64,000 nucleotides of DNA, taken from NCBI RefSeq assembly GCF_026410925.1, contig NZ_CP112972.1:2976001-3040000 (forward strand), read 5' to 3'. How positions within the stretch are numbered: the first letter of the stretch is position 1; each line of letters opens with the position of its first letter. The notes under the pieces are model-generated. The model was not told the origin of the DNA and did no database searches. It saw only the letters and a list, made by a program, of their open reading frames with translations. A program made the position numbers and the translations under genes. This document shows positions 49,601-58,570 of the stretch, one piece after another. Origin of the DNA: Halovenus salina. Its GTDB lineage: Archaea; Halobacteriota; Halobacteria; Halobacteriales; Haloarculaceae.

Positions 49601-51867
49601 ATAGCCCTAAGTCTGGAGAATACCAACAGTACGACCGTCAGCAACAAGCTGTCAAGGTAATTATGAATTGTTTCACTCCGGATACGGACGTACTTACGCC
49701 CCAGGGTGTGCAGAATATTCGGGACCTAGCCGTGGGCGACGATGTCTACTCACTCGACCCGGAGACGATGACAATGGAGGTCAAGTCGGTCACGGAAACA
49801 CACCAGTATCCCGACTATCGGGGAGACCTCGTCGACATCCAAACGAGCAACATAGATTTCCGGGTGACACCGAACCACCGGATGCTCGTCCGAAAGAACG
49901 ACGCGAATGGGGTTACAGAAGACGGCTGGGACTTCGTCGAAGCTGGTGACCTTTACGACTACTGCCACTACGAGCTGCCACACGATTGGGATTTCGAACA
50001 CGGCGAAAAGATAGAGAGCGTAGACCTCACACGACTCCTCGACCGAGACTACGAAGTGTGGGTACGACCGAGCGTCCACGGCAGCAGCTTCACCGCGGAA
50101 TTGGGGTGGCAACCACCGACGGTGTTGAAAAACGACATCGGTGTCGAGGGATACGTGTTCACCCCAGAAGAGTTCGAACGACACCGCGAGTACATCGAAT
50201 CGGTCTGTACGGAGAGTTACGTCCACAGCGACGCGAATCGAAAGTGGATTCCGCGAAGGTACGACGGCGATGACTTCCTCGAGTTGCTCGCCTGGTACAT
50301 CACGGAAGGGAACGTCTACACATCCGAACCGAAACAGTTCGGAGAGAACTACCGCGGATCGTCGACGACAGTTAAAATCGCCCAGAATGCACCAGTCCCA
50401 GATGGTGGAGAAAGTGACCACAGCCGAATCGGGACACTGCTCGACAGGATGGGCTTTGATTACTACGTGAACGACCGGGCGTATCAGTTTACGTCGAAGC
50501 TCCTCGGTGAGTTCTTGCGAGACCAGTGTGGCGATGGCAGTTTCCAGAAGCAGATTCCCGACTTTGTCTTCGAAACGACTGAGGAACAGAAACGGGAGTT
50601 CCTGGGGACGCTCGTCGACGGCGATGGTGACCGCCAACCCAACTCCTGGCGATATTCCACGTCCAGCGAGCGTCTTCGAGACGATGTTCTCCGCCTCTGT
50701 GCGCATCTCGGGGTGACCGCCAGCTACAGTCGGGATAGCGGCTGCTGGCGAATCTACTGCACAGAAGACGCGAAAAACTCGTTCCGAACGTACAGAAGCG
50801 GCTCCCGAAGTACCGCTGAAGATGGGGTCTACTGTGTCACAGTCGAGGACAATCACACGTTATTGGCAGGGCGAAACGGAACCTTCCAGCACGTCGGACA
50901 GTCCCTCTACGGCGTTTTGGGGTGGGACCGGTTCCGCCTCTACGACCGCGAGATGGGGGCGGCGGTCACGGCCACGGGTCGAGACGTCATCGAATTCACC
51001 GAGGAGGTCACCAACGAACTCGATAAAGAGGTTATCTATGGCGACACCGACTCGGTCATGGTCAGCGTCGGTACTGATGTCTCCAAGGAGGAGGCAATCG
51101 AGCGCTCGTTCGAAATCGAGGAGCGCATCAACGACGCTTACGACGAGTTCGCACGCGAGGAACTCGACGCGGCACAACACCGCTTCCAGATAGAGTTCGA
51201 GAAGCTGTACCGGCGCTTTTTCCAGGCCGGCAAGAAGAAACGCTACGCTGGCCACATCGTCTGGAAGGAGGGGCAGGATGTCGACGACATCGACATCACC
51301 GGCTTCGAGTACCAGCGTTCTGATATCGCCCCGATCACCAAGCGAGTCCAGCGGGAGGTCATCGAGATGATTGTCACGGGGCAAGATGTCGACGAAATAA
51401 AGACATACGTCCACGACGTCATCGAAGATTACCAGGCCGGCAACGTCGACCCAGAGGATGTCGGTATCCCGGGTGGAATCGGCAAGCGCCTGGACAACTA
51501 CGATACCGACACCGCCCACGTCCGCGGGGCGAAATACGCGAACGCGGTCTTGGGAACAAACTTTCAGCGGGGGTCGAAACCCAAACGGCTGTACGTCGAC
51601 CGGGTTCACGCCGACTTCTTCGAGCGCATCGAGGCCGAACACGAGGACCTCACGTCGGACCCCATCTACCAGGAGTTCAAGCGCGACCCCGATGTCATCT
51701 GCTTCGAGTACGCTGACCAGGTTCCAGAAGAGTTCGAAATCGACTGGGACAAGATGCTCGACAAGACACTCAAAGGCCCGATAGCCCGGATTCTCGAAGC
51801 GTTAGGTATCGCCTGGGGCGAGGTTCGCTCAGGCCAAGAACAGACGGGACTGGGCCAGTATACCTGA
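46687..51867 (+). CDS. polB: Family B DNA polymerase PolB with two inteins
   Basis: 1726-residue precursor. Removing inteins at 506-907 and 995-1405 leaves 913 residues, a normal haloarchaeal PolB. Exonuclease motifs: FDIEVDD (I), LTGWNFDDFDAPYL (II), YNLRDVEL (III). Polymerase motif A is split as DLK/SLYPMC and motif B as KVIMN/SLYGVLG, both interrupted by the inteins; motif C YGDTDSVMV and the KKRYAGH region follow. It replicates the genome with 3'-5' proofreading. The precursor must splice twice for either active site to assemble. The N-terminal 60 residues are an acidic Gly/Glu-rich extension. Confidence 0.96.
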   Translation: MSQRQLGDYGGGNPDERPAEEAEAVAGNSSDEVSYVDTSDALFPDVEETVDIGVMQVDYTIEGTGDDEHPVVHVFGRTFEGDLVHVRVLEFRPYFYAPAENITEGRLMEYDRITGWDQTDEDGEPFESIRGERLVKIYGQTPRDVGQIRDEFDHYEADILFPNRLLIDKDITSGVRVPKRALDRGGDRLTLRAHHEELEAADVDATPRVNTFDIEVDDRSGFPEDGEEQIICIASHDSTDDEYILWLYEAPDGETAPETLADYDPIETDSREASEETADLSVDIRRYSTEEEMLESFLDYVETTDPDVLTGWNFDDFDAPYLIDRLDVLNNGTERNLTFDRLSRVNEVWASGWGGPDIKGRVVFDLLYAYQRTKFTELDSYRLDDVGERELGVGKERYPGDIGDLWEDDPERLLEYNLRDVELCVELDREQNIVAFWNEVRQFVGCKLEDATTPGDAVDMYVLHKLHDQFALPSKGQQESEDYEGGAVFDPITGVRENVSVLDLKCFSGDTDVLTPGGGKKIHELTEGDMVYTLNPETFECEIKPIEETHEYENTFGELHHLSGNTHDFKITENHRLLVSAERGWDDQSPDDFEFLEYRDITASERFAFPQHEPIDGWKPDTFELVDEVEEGYVVVYTDDDLRRFRNRMPTSVTESLQLIHGTSEAIETQGRVGKYLVPLDVYHDYRGVIDKHADYLFLKYGKQHRETPFSFDMADWLRLVGWFVTEGSTDRAAGRVTIHQSKRDEREDICELLDGMGLNYNVDERGVNISNRYLLDWFEMNCGDGYATKQLPRWMFDLDGELLKTLVDTMICGDGSRTDSGLGKFWTKSPQLKDDIVDIAVRSGHKPTVSNQDDGTWYVSIGKKGSFKKESNATVEKHEGTVYCITAKDNHAVLAGRNGTYQWIGQSLYPMCMVTINASPETKVDPERFDGETYHAPNGTHFRKEPDGAIREMVDELLTEREEKKSLRDEYSPKSGEYQQYDRQQQAVKVIMNCFTPDTDVLTPQGVQNIRDLAVGDDVYSLDPETMTMEVKSVTETHQYPDYRGDLVDIQTSNIDFRVTPNHRMLVRKNDANGVTEDGWDFVEAGDLYDYCHYELPHDWDFEHGEKIESVDLTRLLDRDYEVWVRPSVHGSSFTAELGWQPPTVLKNDIGVEGYVFTPEEFERHREYIESVCTESYVHSDANRKWIPRRYDGDDFLELLAWYITEGNVYTSEPKQFGENYRGSSTTVKIAQNAPVPDGGESDHSRIGTLLDRMGFDYYVNDRAYQFTSKLLGEFLRDQCGDGSFQKQIPDFVFETTEEQKREFLGTLVDGDGDRQPNSWRYSTSSERLRDDVLRLCAHLGVTASYSRDSGCWRIYCTEDAKNSFRTYRSGSRSTAEDGVYCVTVEDNHTLLAGRNGTFQHVGQSLYGVLGWDRFRLYDREMGAAVTATGRDVIEFTEEVTNELDKEVIYGDTDSVMVSVGTDVSKEEAIERSFEIEERINDAYDEFAREELDAAQHRFQIEFEKLYRRFFQAGKKKRYAGHIVWKEGQDVDDIDITGFEYQRSDIAPITKRVQREVIEMIVTGQDVDEIKTYVHDVIEDYQAGNVDPEDVGIPGGIGKRLDNYDTDTAHVRGAKYANAVLGTNFQRGSKPKRLYVDRVHADFFERIEAEHEDLTSDPIYQEFKRDPDVICFEYADQVPEEFEIDWDKMLDKTLKGPIARILEALGIAWGEVRSGQEQTGLGQYT
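48202..49407 (+). other. PolB intein 1 (402 aa, inserted in motif A, DLK/SLYP)
   Basis: Begins at Cys506 with CFSGDTDVLTPGGGKKIHE (block A). Block B reads ITENHRLLV. LAGLIDADG-type motifs are LVGWFVTEGS and LVDTMICGDGS. The end is VYCITAKDNHAVLAGRNG then WIGQ, with Ser as +1 residue. The terminal pair is Gly-Gln, not the canonical His-Asn. This section looks less GC-rich and less acidic than its exteins, as expected for a mobile insertion. It is read in the same ORF without frameshift. Confidence 0.92.
49669..50901 (+). other. PolB intein 2 (411 aa, inserted in motif B, KVIMN/SLYG)
   Basis: Begins at Cys995 with CFTPDTDVLTPQGVQNIRD. Block B reads RVTPNHRMLVRK. Endonuclease motifs are LLAWYITEGN and FLGTLVDGDGD. 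The end is VYCVTVEDNHTLLAGRNG then QHVGQ followed by Ser. The C-terminal block resembles that of intein 1 closely, again with Gly-Gln rather than His-Asn. Composition is closer to the host than that of intein 1, suggesting longer residence. Confidence 0.92.
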
Positions 51868-51997
51868 CAGACAGGTATCTGCTGTTCGGGAATAGAAAAC
51901 CGTGAATCGGTATATCTCGGCCAATATCTCGCATATCCGCCGATTTCGTTCACACACCCAAAACAATATTTCCCGAAGTCGAAATTATGCCGCTAAA

Positions 51998-52011
51998 ATG
52001 CGAAAGCATTA
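51998..52011 (+). promoter_or_regulatory. Short hairpin upstream of sufCBD
   Basis: AATGC-GAAA-GCATT is a 5-bp stem closed by a GNRA tetraloop, 38 nt before the sufC ATG. In DNA it is a perfect AATGC/GCATT dyad. It could be an operator or an mRNA leader hairpin; no factor can be named. The 180 bases between polB and sufC are otherwise AT-rich and non-coding. Confidence 0.35.
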
Positions 52012-52048
52012 TGAGTCTCACCGCCCTTTTTTCGGATGACCTAAGAAC

Positions 52049-52954
52049 ATGGCTGTACTCAACATAGAGAACTTACAAGCGGAGGTAGCAGAGGACGGTG
52101 GCGAAACAATTCTGCGTGGTGTCGACCTCGAAGTCGGCAGCAACGACATCCACGCCCTGATGGGACCGAACGGGAGCGGGAAGTCCACACTGGCGAAAGT
52201 CATCGCCGGCCACCCGGCCTACGAAGTCACCGGCGGCTCCGTCACGCTGGAGCTAGACGGTGACGAGTTCGACGAGGACATCTCCGAAGACCTGCGCGAG
52301 TGGGACCTACTCGACCTCGAACCCAACGAACGTGCAGCCCTGGGCATCTTCCTTGCCTTCCAGTACCCTGCAGAAATCGAGGGGGTTACGATGGTCAACT
52401 TCCTCCGAACGGCGCTCAACGCCAAACTCGAAGAGCGCGAAGAGCTCTTCGAAGGCGACGAAGAGGAAGAAGACGACGAGGAAGAGGCCGGCTACGAGAC
52501 CTCGCCGATGGAAGGCCCCGCAGACGAGGGCGAAGTCGGTGTCGCCGAGTTCCAGGAGATTCTCCAGGAGAAGATGGAGATTCTCGACATGGACGAAGAG
52601 TTTGCAAGCCGCTACCTGAACGCCGGGTTCTCCGGCGGCGAGAAAAAGCAGAATGAAGTCCTCCAGGCAGCGATTCTGGAGCCAGAAATTGCAGTGCTCG
52701 ATGAGATCGACTCCGGACTCGATATCGACAAGCTGGAAGATGTCTCGAAAGGTATCAACGCCCTACGCGACGAGCAGGGTACTGGCGTTCTCCAGATTAC
52801 CCACTACCAGCGGATTCTCGACCACGTCGAGCCGGACTACGTCCACGTGATGCTCGACGGCAAAATTGAAAAAAGCGGCGGCGCGGAACTGGCCGAACAG
52901 CTCGAAGACAAGGGCTACGACTGGGTCCGCGAGGAAGTTTACGAAACGGCCTAA
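52049..52954 (+). CDS. sufC: Fe-S cluster assembly ATPase SufC
   Basis: 301 residues. Walker A GPNGSGKST (39-47), Q-loop LAFQYPAEIEGVT, ABC signature FSGGEKKQNEVLQ, Walker B and E in VLDEIDSGLDID, and His switch ITHYQRIL. The family motif EKKQN is retained. Compared with bacterial SufC there is a roughly 40-residue acidic insertion (EGDEEEEDDEEEAGYE region, about 125-165), common in halophiles. It drives the SufBCD scaffold. It is the first of a three-gene operon (17 nt to sufB). Confidence 0.95.
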   Translation: MAVLNIENLQAEVAEDGGETILRGVDLEVGSNDIHALMGPNGSGKSTLAKVIAGHPAYEVTGGSVTLELDGDEFDEDISEDLREWDLLDLEPNERAALGIFLAFQYPAEIEGVTMVNFLRTALNAKLEEREELFEGDEEEEDDEEEAGYETSPMEGPADEGEVGVAEFQEILQEKMEILDMDEEFASRYLNAGFSGGEKKQNEVLQAAILEPEIAVLDEIDSGLDIDKLEDVSKGINALRDEQGTGVLQITHYQRILDHVEPDYVHVMLDGKIEKSGGAELAEQLEDKGYDWVREEVYETA

Positions 52955-52970
52955 CACAACGTGATACATT

Positions 52971-54395
52971 ATGAGTTCAGAAGACCTTCAAGAAACTGAC
53001 ACTGAAGCCCGGTTCGAGTTCAAGAAAGAGGAGAAGTCGGCCTTCGAGTCCGAGAAAGGGCTGACCGAAGAGACCATCCGAGTCATCTCCGAAGACAAAG
53101 ACGAACCCGAGTGGATGCTGGAGCGGCGCCTCCGTGCGCTCGATATCTTCCAGGAGATGCCGATGCCGACGGACTGGCCCGGCCAGCCCGACCTCTCGGA
53201 GATCGACATCGACGAAATCGTCCCGTACATCCGCCCAGACATCGAGACCCGTGGCGGCGTCGACGACTGGGAGGACCTCCCAGAGGAGATTCAGGACACC
53301 TTCGACAAGCTGGGCATCCCCGAGGCCGAGAAGAACGCCCTCTCTGGTGTCGGTGCGCAGTACGAGTCCGAAATCGTCTACCAGAACATGAAAGAGCAGT
53401 GGGAGGACAAGGGTGTCATCTTCATGGACATGGACCGCGCGGTCCAGGAACACCCAGAGCTCGTCCGCGAGCACTTCATGACCTCCTGTGTCCCCCCGAG
53501 CGACAACAAGTTCGCTGCACTCCACGGCGCCATCTGGTCTGGCGGTTCCTTCGTCTACATCCCGGAAGACACGACCGTCGAGATGCCCGTGCAGGCGTAC
53601 TTCCGGATGAACTCCGAGGGGATGGGCCAGTTCGAGCACACCCTCATCATCGCAGAGGACAACTCCGAAGTCCACTACATCGAGGGCTGTTCGGCCCCCA
53701 AATACTCCGCGTTCAACCTCCACTCCGGCGGCGTCGAGGTGTTCGTCGGTGAGGGCGCTCACGTCCAGTACTCCACGGTCCAGAACTGGTCGCGAAACAC
53801 CTACAACCTCAACACCAAGCGCGCAATCGTCGAGCGCGACGGCACGATGGAGTGGGTCTCCGGCAGCATGGGCTCGAAGGCGACGATGCTCTACCCGAGC
53901 ACCATCCTCAAAGGCCCCGGCGCGACGGACAACCACATCACTATCGCCTTCGCGGGCGAAGGCCAGAACATCGACACTGGCGCGAAGGTCTATCACAACG
54001 CGCCAAACACGCAGTCGACAATCGAATCCAAGTCTGTCGCCAAAGACGGCGGCCGCACCAACTACCGTGGCCTAGTGCACATCGCTGACGGCGCAGAGAA
54101 CTCTTCGACGGCCGTCGAGTGTGACGCGCTGATGTTCGACAACGAGTCCACGTCGGATACGATGCCGTACATGGAGATTCAGGAGTCGAACGTCAACGTG
54201 GCCCACGAGGCTACCGTCGGCAAAATCGGCGACGAAGACGTGTTCTATCTCCAGTCGCGTGGCCTGGACGACGACGACGCAAAGCAGATGATTGTCAACG
54301 GCTTCATCGAGCCAATCACCGAGGAGCTCCCAATCGAGTACGCCGTCGAACTCAACCGGCTGGTCGAACTCGAGATGGAGGGCTCGCTCGGATAA
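52971..54395 (+). CDS. sufB: Fe-S cluster assembly scaffold SufB
   Basis: 474 residues. The SufB pattern includes SAPKYSAFNLHSGGVEVFVG, a beta-helix core, and the C-terminal SRGLDDDDAKQMIVNGFIEPI helical segment with NRLVELEMEGSLG. Cysteines include one in MTSCVPPSDN and one in IEGCSAPKYS, the latter corresponding to the region of the proposed cluster ligand. With SufC and SufD it forms the scaffold on which clusters are built. SufE/SufS are not in the operon. Confidence 0.95.
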   Translation: MSSEDLQETDTEARFEFKKEEKSAFESEKGLTEETIRVISEDKDEPEWMLERRLRALDIFQEMPMPTDWPGQPDLSEIDIDEIVPYIRPDIETRGGVDDWEDLPEEIQDTFDKLGIPEAEKNALSGVGAQYESEIVYQNMKEQWEDKGVIFMDMDRAVQEHPELVREHFMTSCVPPSDNKFAALHGAIWSGGSFVYIPEDTTVEMPVQAYFRMNSEGMGQFEHTLIIAEDNSEVHYIEGCSAPKYSAFNLHSGGVEVFVGEGAHVQYSTVQNWSRNTYNLNTKRAIVERDGTMEWVSGSMGSKATMLYPSTILKGPGATDNHITIAFAGEGQNIDTGAKVYHNAPNTQSTIESKSVAKDGGRTNYRGLVHIADGAENSSTAVECDALMFDNESTSDTMPYMEIQESNVNVAHEATVGKIGDEDVFYLQSRGLDDDDAKQMIVNGFIEPITEELPIEYAVELNRLVELEMEGSLG

Positions 54396-54408
54396 CAGGG
54401 TGACTTCA

Positions 54409-55620
54409 ATGAGCACGCAGGTACACGCAAATCTGACGGAGGAACAGGTACGAGAGATAAGCGAGTCGCTAGACGAGCCCGAGTGGCTGCTGGAGACACG
54501 TCTGGATGCCTTCGACGCCCTCGAAGGGCTGGAGATGCCCGATGTCATCCGGACGCCCGGCCGCGACTGGACGAACCTTGACTCGCTCGATTACGAGACG
54601 CTGGTCGACCCACTCGACTGGGCCCAAGAGAAAGACCGCGTCGACGCCGAGGGTGTCGACGTACTCTCGTGGGAAGAGGCGCTCGACGAACACGGCGACC
54701 TCATCGAGGAGCAGTTCGGGAGCGTCGTCGACCCCGAGCGGAACTACCTGACGGCACTGTCGACGGCGCTTTTCAGCGCCGGCACCGTCGTCTACGTTCC
54801 CGAGGGCGTCACCGCCGAGGATGTGAAAATCCGGACCGAGATGAACTCCCGGTCGCTGTTCAACTACACGCTCGTCGTTGCCGAGGACAACGCGAGTGTG
54901 ACGATTCTCGAACGCCAGTCGACAGGAGACGAACTGGATGGCCAGCGCTACTACAGCGGTGTCGTCGAGGCTGTTACCGGCGAGAACGCCCACGTCCAGT
55001 TCGGCACGCTCCAGAACCTCTCCGAGGAGACCTACAACTTCCAGGTCAAACGCGGCCACGCCGACCAGTACGGCACGATCAACTGGATCGAAGGCAACGT
55101 CGGCACGCGGATGACCAAAACCTCCGTCGAGACACGGCTCATCGGCGACAGCAGCGAGTCCAGAATTGTCGGTGCATTCTTCGGCCACGAGGACCAGCAC
55201 CTCGACCTCGCGAGCCGCGTCTGGCACGAGGGCGAACACACCACGGCCGACCTCGTGACCCGTGGCGTCCTCGACGACGTGGCGCGCTCGGTTTACGAGG
55301 GAGTCCAAGACGTCGGTGAAGACGCGTGGGACACCAACTCCTACCAGCGCGAGAACACGCTGATGCTCTCCGACGAGAGCGAGGCCGACGCCTCACCGAA
55401 GCTCATCATCAACAACCACGACACCGAAGCCAGTCACTCGGCGACGGTCGGCCAGGTCGACCAGGAGGACCTGTTGTACATGACCTCCCGGTCTATCCCC
55501 GAAGAAGACGCCATCAACATGCTCGTCGAGGGCTTCTTCGTGCCGGTGCTCGAAGAAGTCGAAGTCGACGAACTGCGTGAGGACACACAGGACCTCATCG
55601 CACAGCGTCTTCGTAACTAA
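54409..55620 (+). CDS. sufD: Fe-S cluster assembly protein SufD
   Basis: 403 residues from ATG 54409 (MSTQVHANLTEEQVREI), 13 nt after sufB. It is a paralogue of SufB with the same beta-helix (VVYVPEGVTAEDVKIRTEMN; NAHVQFGTLQNLSEETYNF) and the C-terminal core SRSIPEEDAINMLVEGFFVPVL. It has no cysteine in the SufB ligand region, as expected for SufD. The earlier in-frame ORF start at 54292 lies inside sufB and is rejected. Last gene of the operon. Confidence 0.94.
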   Translation: MSTQVHANLTEEQVREISESLDEPEWLLETRLDAFDALEGLEMPDVIRTPGRDWTNLDSLDYETLVDPLDWAQEKDRVDAEGVDVLSWEEALDEHGDLIEEQFGSVVDPERNYLTALSTALFSAGTVVYVPEGVTAEDVKIRTEMNSRSLFNYTLVVAEDNASVTILERQSTGDELDGQRYYSGVVEAVTGENAHVQFGTLQNLSEETYNFQVKRGHADQYGTINWIEGNVGTRMTKTSVETRLIGDSSESRIVGAFFGHEDQHLDLASRVWHEGEHTTADLVTRGVLDDVARSVYEGVQDVGEDAWDTNSYQRENTLMLSDESEADASPKLIINNHDTEASHSATVGQVDQEDLLYMTSRSIPEEDAINMLVEGFFVPVLEEVEVDELREDTQDLIAQRLRN

Positions 55621-55638
55621 CCGCGGTCGTTCGACGCT

Positions 55639-55646
55639 TGTTTTTT
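55639..55646 (+). terminator. Oligo-T stretch after sufD
   Basis: TGTTTTTTC begins about 18 nt after the sufD stop. Archaeal transcription often ends at such oligo-T tracts. No hairpin is required. Confidence 0.35.
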
Positions 55647-55800
55647 CGCTGTTTCGTCCATCAGTAGCCACGATTAGACAGTCGTAGACATATATGAACA
55701 CTGGTAGTAAATCACGTATCGGGTCGTCCTAGTCGGGATTATGAATATAAGGAATATATGGGTAATCGGTTAAAACACCCCCATCCTAATATCTACAATC

Positions 55801-58530
55801 ATGTCAGAGACAGACCCATTCGGCGCAGTGCGAGAGCTGACAGTCGACGGCGAGTCCTACAAGATGGCCGACCTGACGGTCCTCGAAGAGCAGGGGCTTT
55901 GTGACCTCGATTCGCTGCCGGTAAGCATCCGAGTACTACTCGAAGCCGTTCTCCGGAACGTCGACGGCGAGCGAATCACCGAAGCAGACGTACGAAACGC
56001 GGCATCCTGGGAGCCAGATGTCCCTGATGTCGAGGTTCCGTTCAACCCCTCGCGTATCGTCTTGCAGGACCTGACCGGTGTGCCGGCAGTCGTCGACCTC
56101 GCCGCGATGCGCTCTGCAGCCGAGCGTGCGGGCGAAGACCCGACCATTGTCGAGCCGGAAATTCCCGCAGACCTGGTCATCGACCACAGCGTTCAGGTGG
56201 ATTACTTCGGGAGCGACGACGCCTACGAGAAAAACGTCGAGATGGAGTACGAGCGCAACGCCGAGCGCTACAAGGCAATCAAGTGGGCCCAGCAGGCCTT
56301 CGACGACTTCGAGGTCGTCCCGCCGGGGACGGGCATCGTCCACCAGGTCAATCTCGAACACCTCGGTCGGGTCGTCCATAACCGCGAAATCGACGGCGAG
56401 CAGTGGCTCCTGCCCGACACGCTCGTGGGCACCGACAGTCACACGCCGATGATCAACGGTATCGGCGTCGTCGGCTGGGGTGTCGGTGGCATCGAGGCAG
56501 AGGCCGCGTTGCTCGGCCAGCCGATTACGATGACCCTGCCCGAGGTCGTAGGTGTCGAACTCACCGGCGACCTGCCCGAGGGCGCGACCGCGACGGATCT
56601 CGTGCTCCACATCACCGAGAAACTCCGCCAGGTCGGTGTTGTCGACAAGTTCGTCGAGTTCTACGGGCCAGGTGTCTCCCAGCTGTCGGTCGCCGACCGT
56701 GCGACCATCGCGAACATGTCGCCCGAACACGGCTGTACGGTCAGCATGTTCCCGGCCGATGAGAAAACGCTGGAGTATCTCGAACTCACCGGCCGCGAGG
56801 ACGACCACATCGAGCTGGTCGAGGAGTACCTCGACGCCCAGGGGCTCTTTGGCGAGCACGACCCCGAGTTCACCGAGACCGTCGAGTTCGACCTCGGCGA
56901 GGTTGAACCCAGCCTGGCCGGCCACAAGAAGCCTCACTCCCGGATTCCGATGGGTGACCTCGACGAGCACTTCCCGACTCTGCTTGCCGAGGAAGGCGTC
57001 ATAGATTCGGGGGCTGCCGAGGGCGACGGCGGGCTCGTCACCGACACGCACCAGCCCGACCTGAACGAGACGGTCCCGGTCACGCTCGACGACGGCACCG
57101 AGGTCGACATTGGCCACGGCAGCGTACTCGTCAGCGCGATTACGAGCTGTACGAACACCTCGAACCCGTCGGTGATGGTCGCCGCCGGTCTGCTCGCACG
57201 CAACGCCGCCGAATTGGGGCTCGACGTACCGGACCACGTCAAGACCTCGCTCGCGCCGGGAAGCAAGGTTGTGACGGAGTATCTCGAACAGGCCGACCTG
57301 CTCGACGACCTCGAAGCCCTGGGGTATCACGTCGTCGGCTACGGCTGTACCACCTGCATCGGCAACGCTGGCCCGCTGGCCGAACCAATTGAGGCCGCAA
57401 TCGACGAGCACGACCTCTGGACGACGAGCGTGCTTTCGGGCAACCGTAACTTCGAGGCTCGCATCCACCCGAAGATTCGTGCGAACTACCTCGCCAGCCC
57501 GCCGCTGGTGGTCGCCTACGGGCTGGCGGGCCGGATGGATATCGACCTCGAAACCGACCCGCTGGGAACTGACGAAGCGGGCGAGCCGGTCTATCTCGAA
57601 GACATCTGGCCCGACCCCGAGGAGATTCACCGGACGATTCACGACAACGTCTCGCCCGAGCTGTTCGAGGAGAAATACGCGAGTGTCTTCGAGGGAGACG
57701 AACGCTGGGAGGCCCTGGAGGCACCGACGGGCGATGTCTACGAGTGGGACGAGGAGTCGACGTACATCCGCGAGCCGCCCTTCTTCAAGGATTTCCCGCT
57801 CGAAGAACCCGGCGTCGAGGACATCGCGGATGCGCGCTGTCTCATGACACTCGGCGATACCGTCACCACCGACCACATCAGCCCGGCCGGACCCTTCGGC
57901 GAGGACCTCCCCGCTGGGCAGTGGCTCAAAGACCACGGTGTCGAGCCCCACGAGTTCAACACCTACGGCGCGCGCCGGGGCAACCACGAGGTCATGATGC
58001 GGGGAACCTTCGCCAACGTTCGCATCGAAAACGAGATGCTCGACGACGTCGAGGGCGGCTACACGAACCACCACCCCTCGGGCGAGGAAACGACCGTTTA
58101 CGATGCGAGCATGCGCTACCAGGAGGAGGACACGCCGCTCGTGGTGATGTCCGGCATCGAGTTCGGCACCGGCTCCAGCCGCGACTGGGCGGCCAAAGGG
58201 ACCGACCTGCTCGGTATCCGTGCCACCATTGCCGAGAGCTACGAGCGTATCTACCGGGACAATCTCGTTGGCATGGGCGTGCTCCCATTGCAGTTCCAGG
58301 ACGGCGACTCCTGGGAGTCGCTCGGACTCGACGGGTCCGAGTTCTTCGAGATTCACGGTCTCGAAGACGGTCTCGAACCGAACGACGAACTGACCGTTGT
58401 CGCCGAGGATGACGACGGGAGTGTCACGGAGTTCGACGTGACGGCACAGGTCAACACGCCTGCGGCCGTCGAGTACGTCGAGAACGGCGGCGTGCTCCAC
58501 CTCGTGCTCCGTCGCCTCCTCGCGGAGTAA
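55801..58530 (+). CDS. acnA: Aconitate hydratase (AcnA type)
   Basis: 909 residues. The 4Fe-4S ligands are visible: Cys about 450 in SCTNTSNPSV and Cys about 516/519 in GYGCTTCIGNAGP. Other family blocks are GTDSHTPMINGIGVVGWGVGG, RANYLASPPLVVAYGLAG, TTDHISPAGPFGEDLPAG and TGSSRDWAAKGTDLLGIRA. It isomerises citrate and isocitrate in the TCA cycle. A TATA-like GGTTAAAAC is at about 55769. Its own cluster is likely supplied by the sufCBD operon just upstream. Large antisense ORFs across it are reading-frame shadows. Confidence 0.96.
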   Translation: MSETDPFGAVRELTVDGESYKMADLTVLEEQGLCDLDSLPVSIRVLLEAVLRNVDGERITEADVRNAASWEPDVPDVEVPFNPSRIVLQDLTGVPAVVDLAAMRSAAERAGEDPTIVEPEIPADLVIDHSVQVDYFGSDDAYEKNVEMEYERNAERYKAIKWAQQAFDDFEVVPPGTGIVHQVNLEHLGRVVHNREIDGEQWLLPDTLVGTDSHTPMINGIGVVGWGVGGIEAEAALLGQPITMTLPEVVGVELTGDLPEGATATDLVLHITEKLRQVGVVDKFVEFYGPGVSQLSVADRATIANMSPEHGCTVSMFPADEKTLEYLELTGREDDHIELVEEYLDAQGLFGEHDPEFTETVEFDLGEVEPSLAGHKKPHSRIPMGDLDEHFPTLLAEEGVIDSGAAEGDGGLVTDTHQPDLNETVPVTLDDGTEVDIGHGSVLVSAITSCTNTSNPSVMVAAGLLARNAAELGLDVPDHVKTSLAPGSKVVTEYLEQADLLDDLEALGYHVVGYGCTTCIGNAGPLAEPIEAAIDEHDLWTTSVLSGNRNFEARIHPKIRANYLASPPLVVAYGLAGRMDIDLETDPLGTDEAGEPVYLEDIWPDPEEIHRTIHDNVSPELFEEKYASVFEGDERWEALEAPTGDVYEWDEESTYIREPPFFKDFPLEEPGVEDIADARCLMTLGDTVTTDHISPAGPFGEDLPAGQWLKDHGVEPHEFNTYGARRGNHEVMMRGTFANVRIENEMLDDVEGGYTNHHPSGEETTVYDASMRYQEEDTPLVVMSGIEFGTGSSRDWAAKGTDLLGIRATIAESYERIYRDNLVGMGVLPLQFQDGDSWESLGLDGSEFFEIHGLEDGLEPNDELTVVAEDDDGSVTEFDVTAQVNTPAAVEYVENGGVLHLVLRRLLAE

Positions 58531-58570
58531 GGTATCGCCCTGCCACTGACGAGAGTTGCCCGCCGGCACT

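Noticed and set aside
52977..53996. 339-residue minus-strand ORF over sufB
   Set aside because: Shadow of the well-supported sufB gene.
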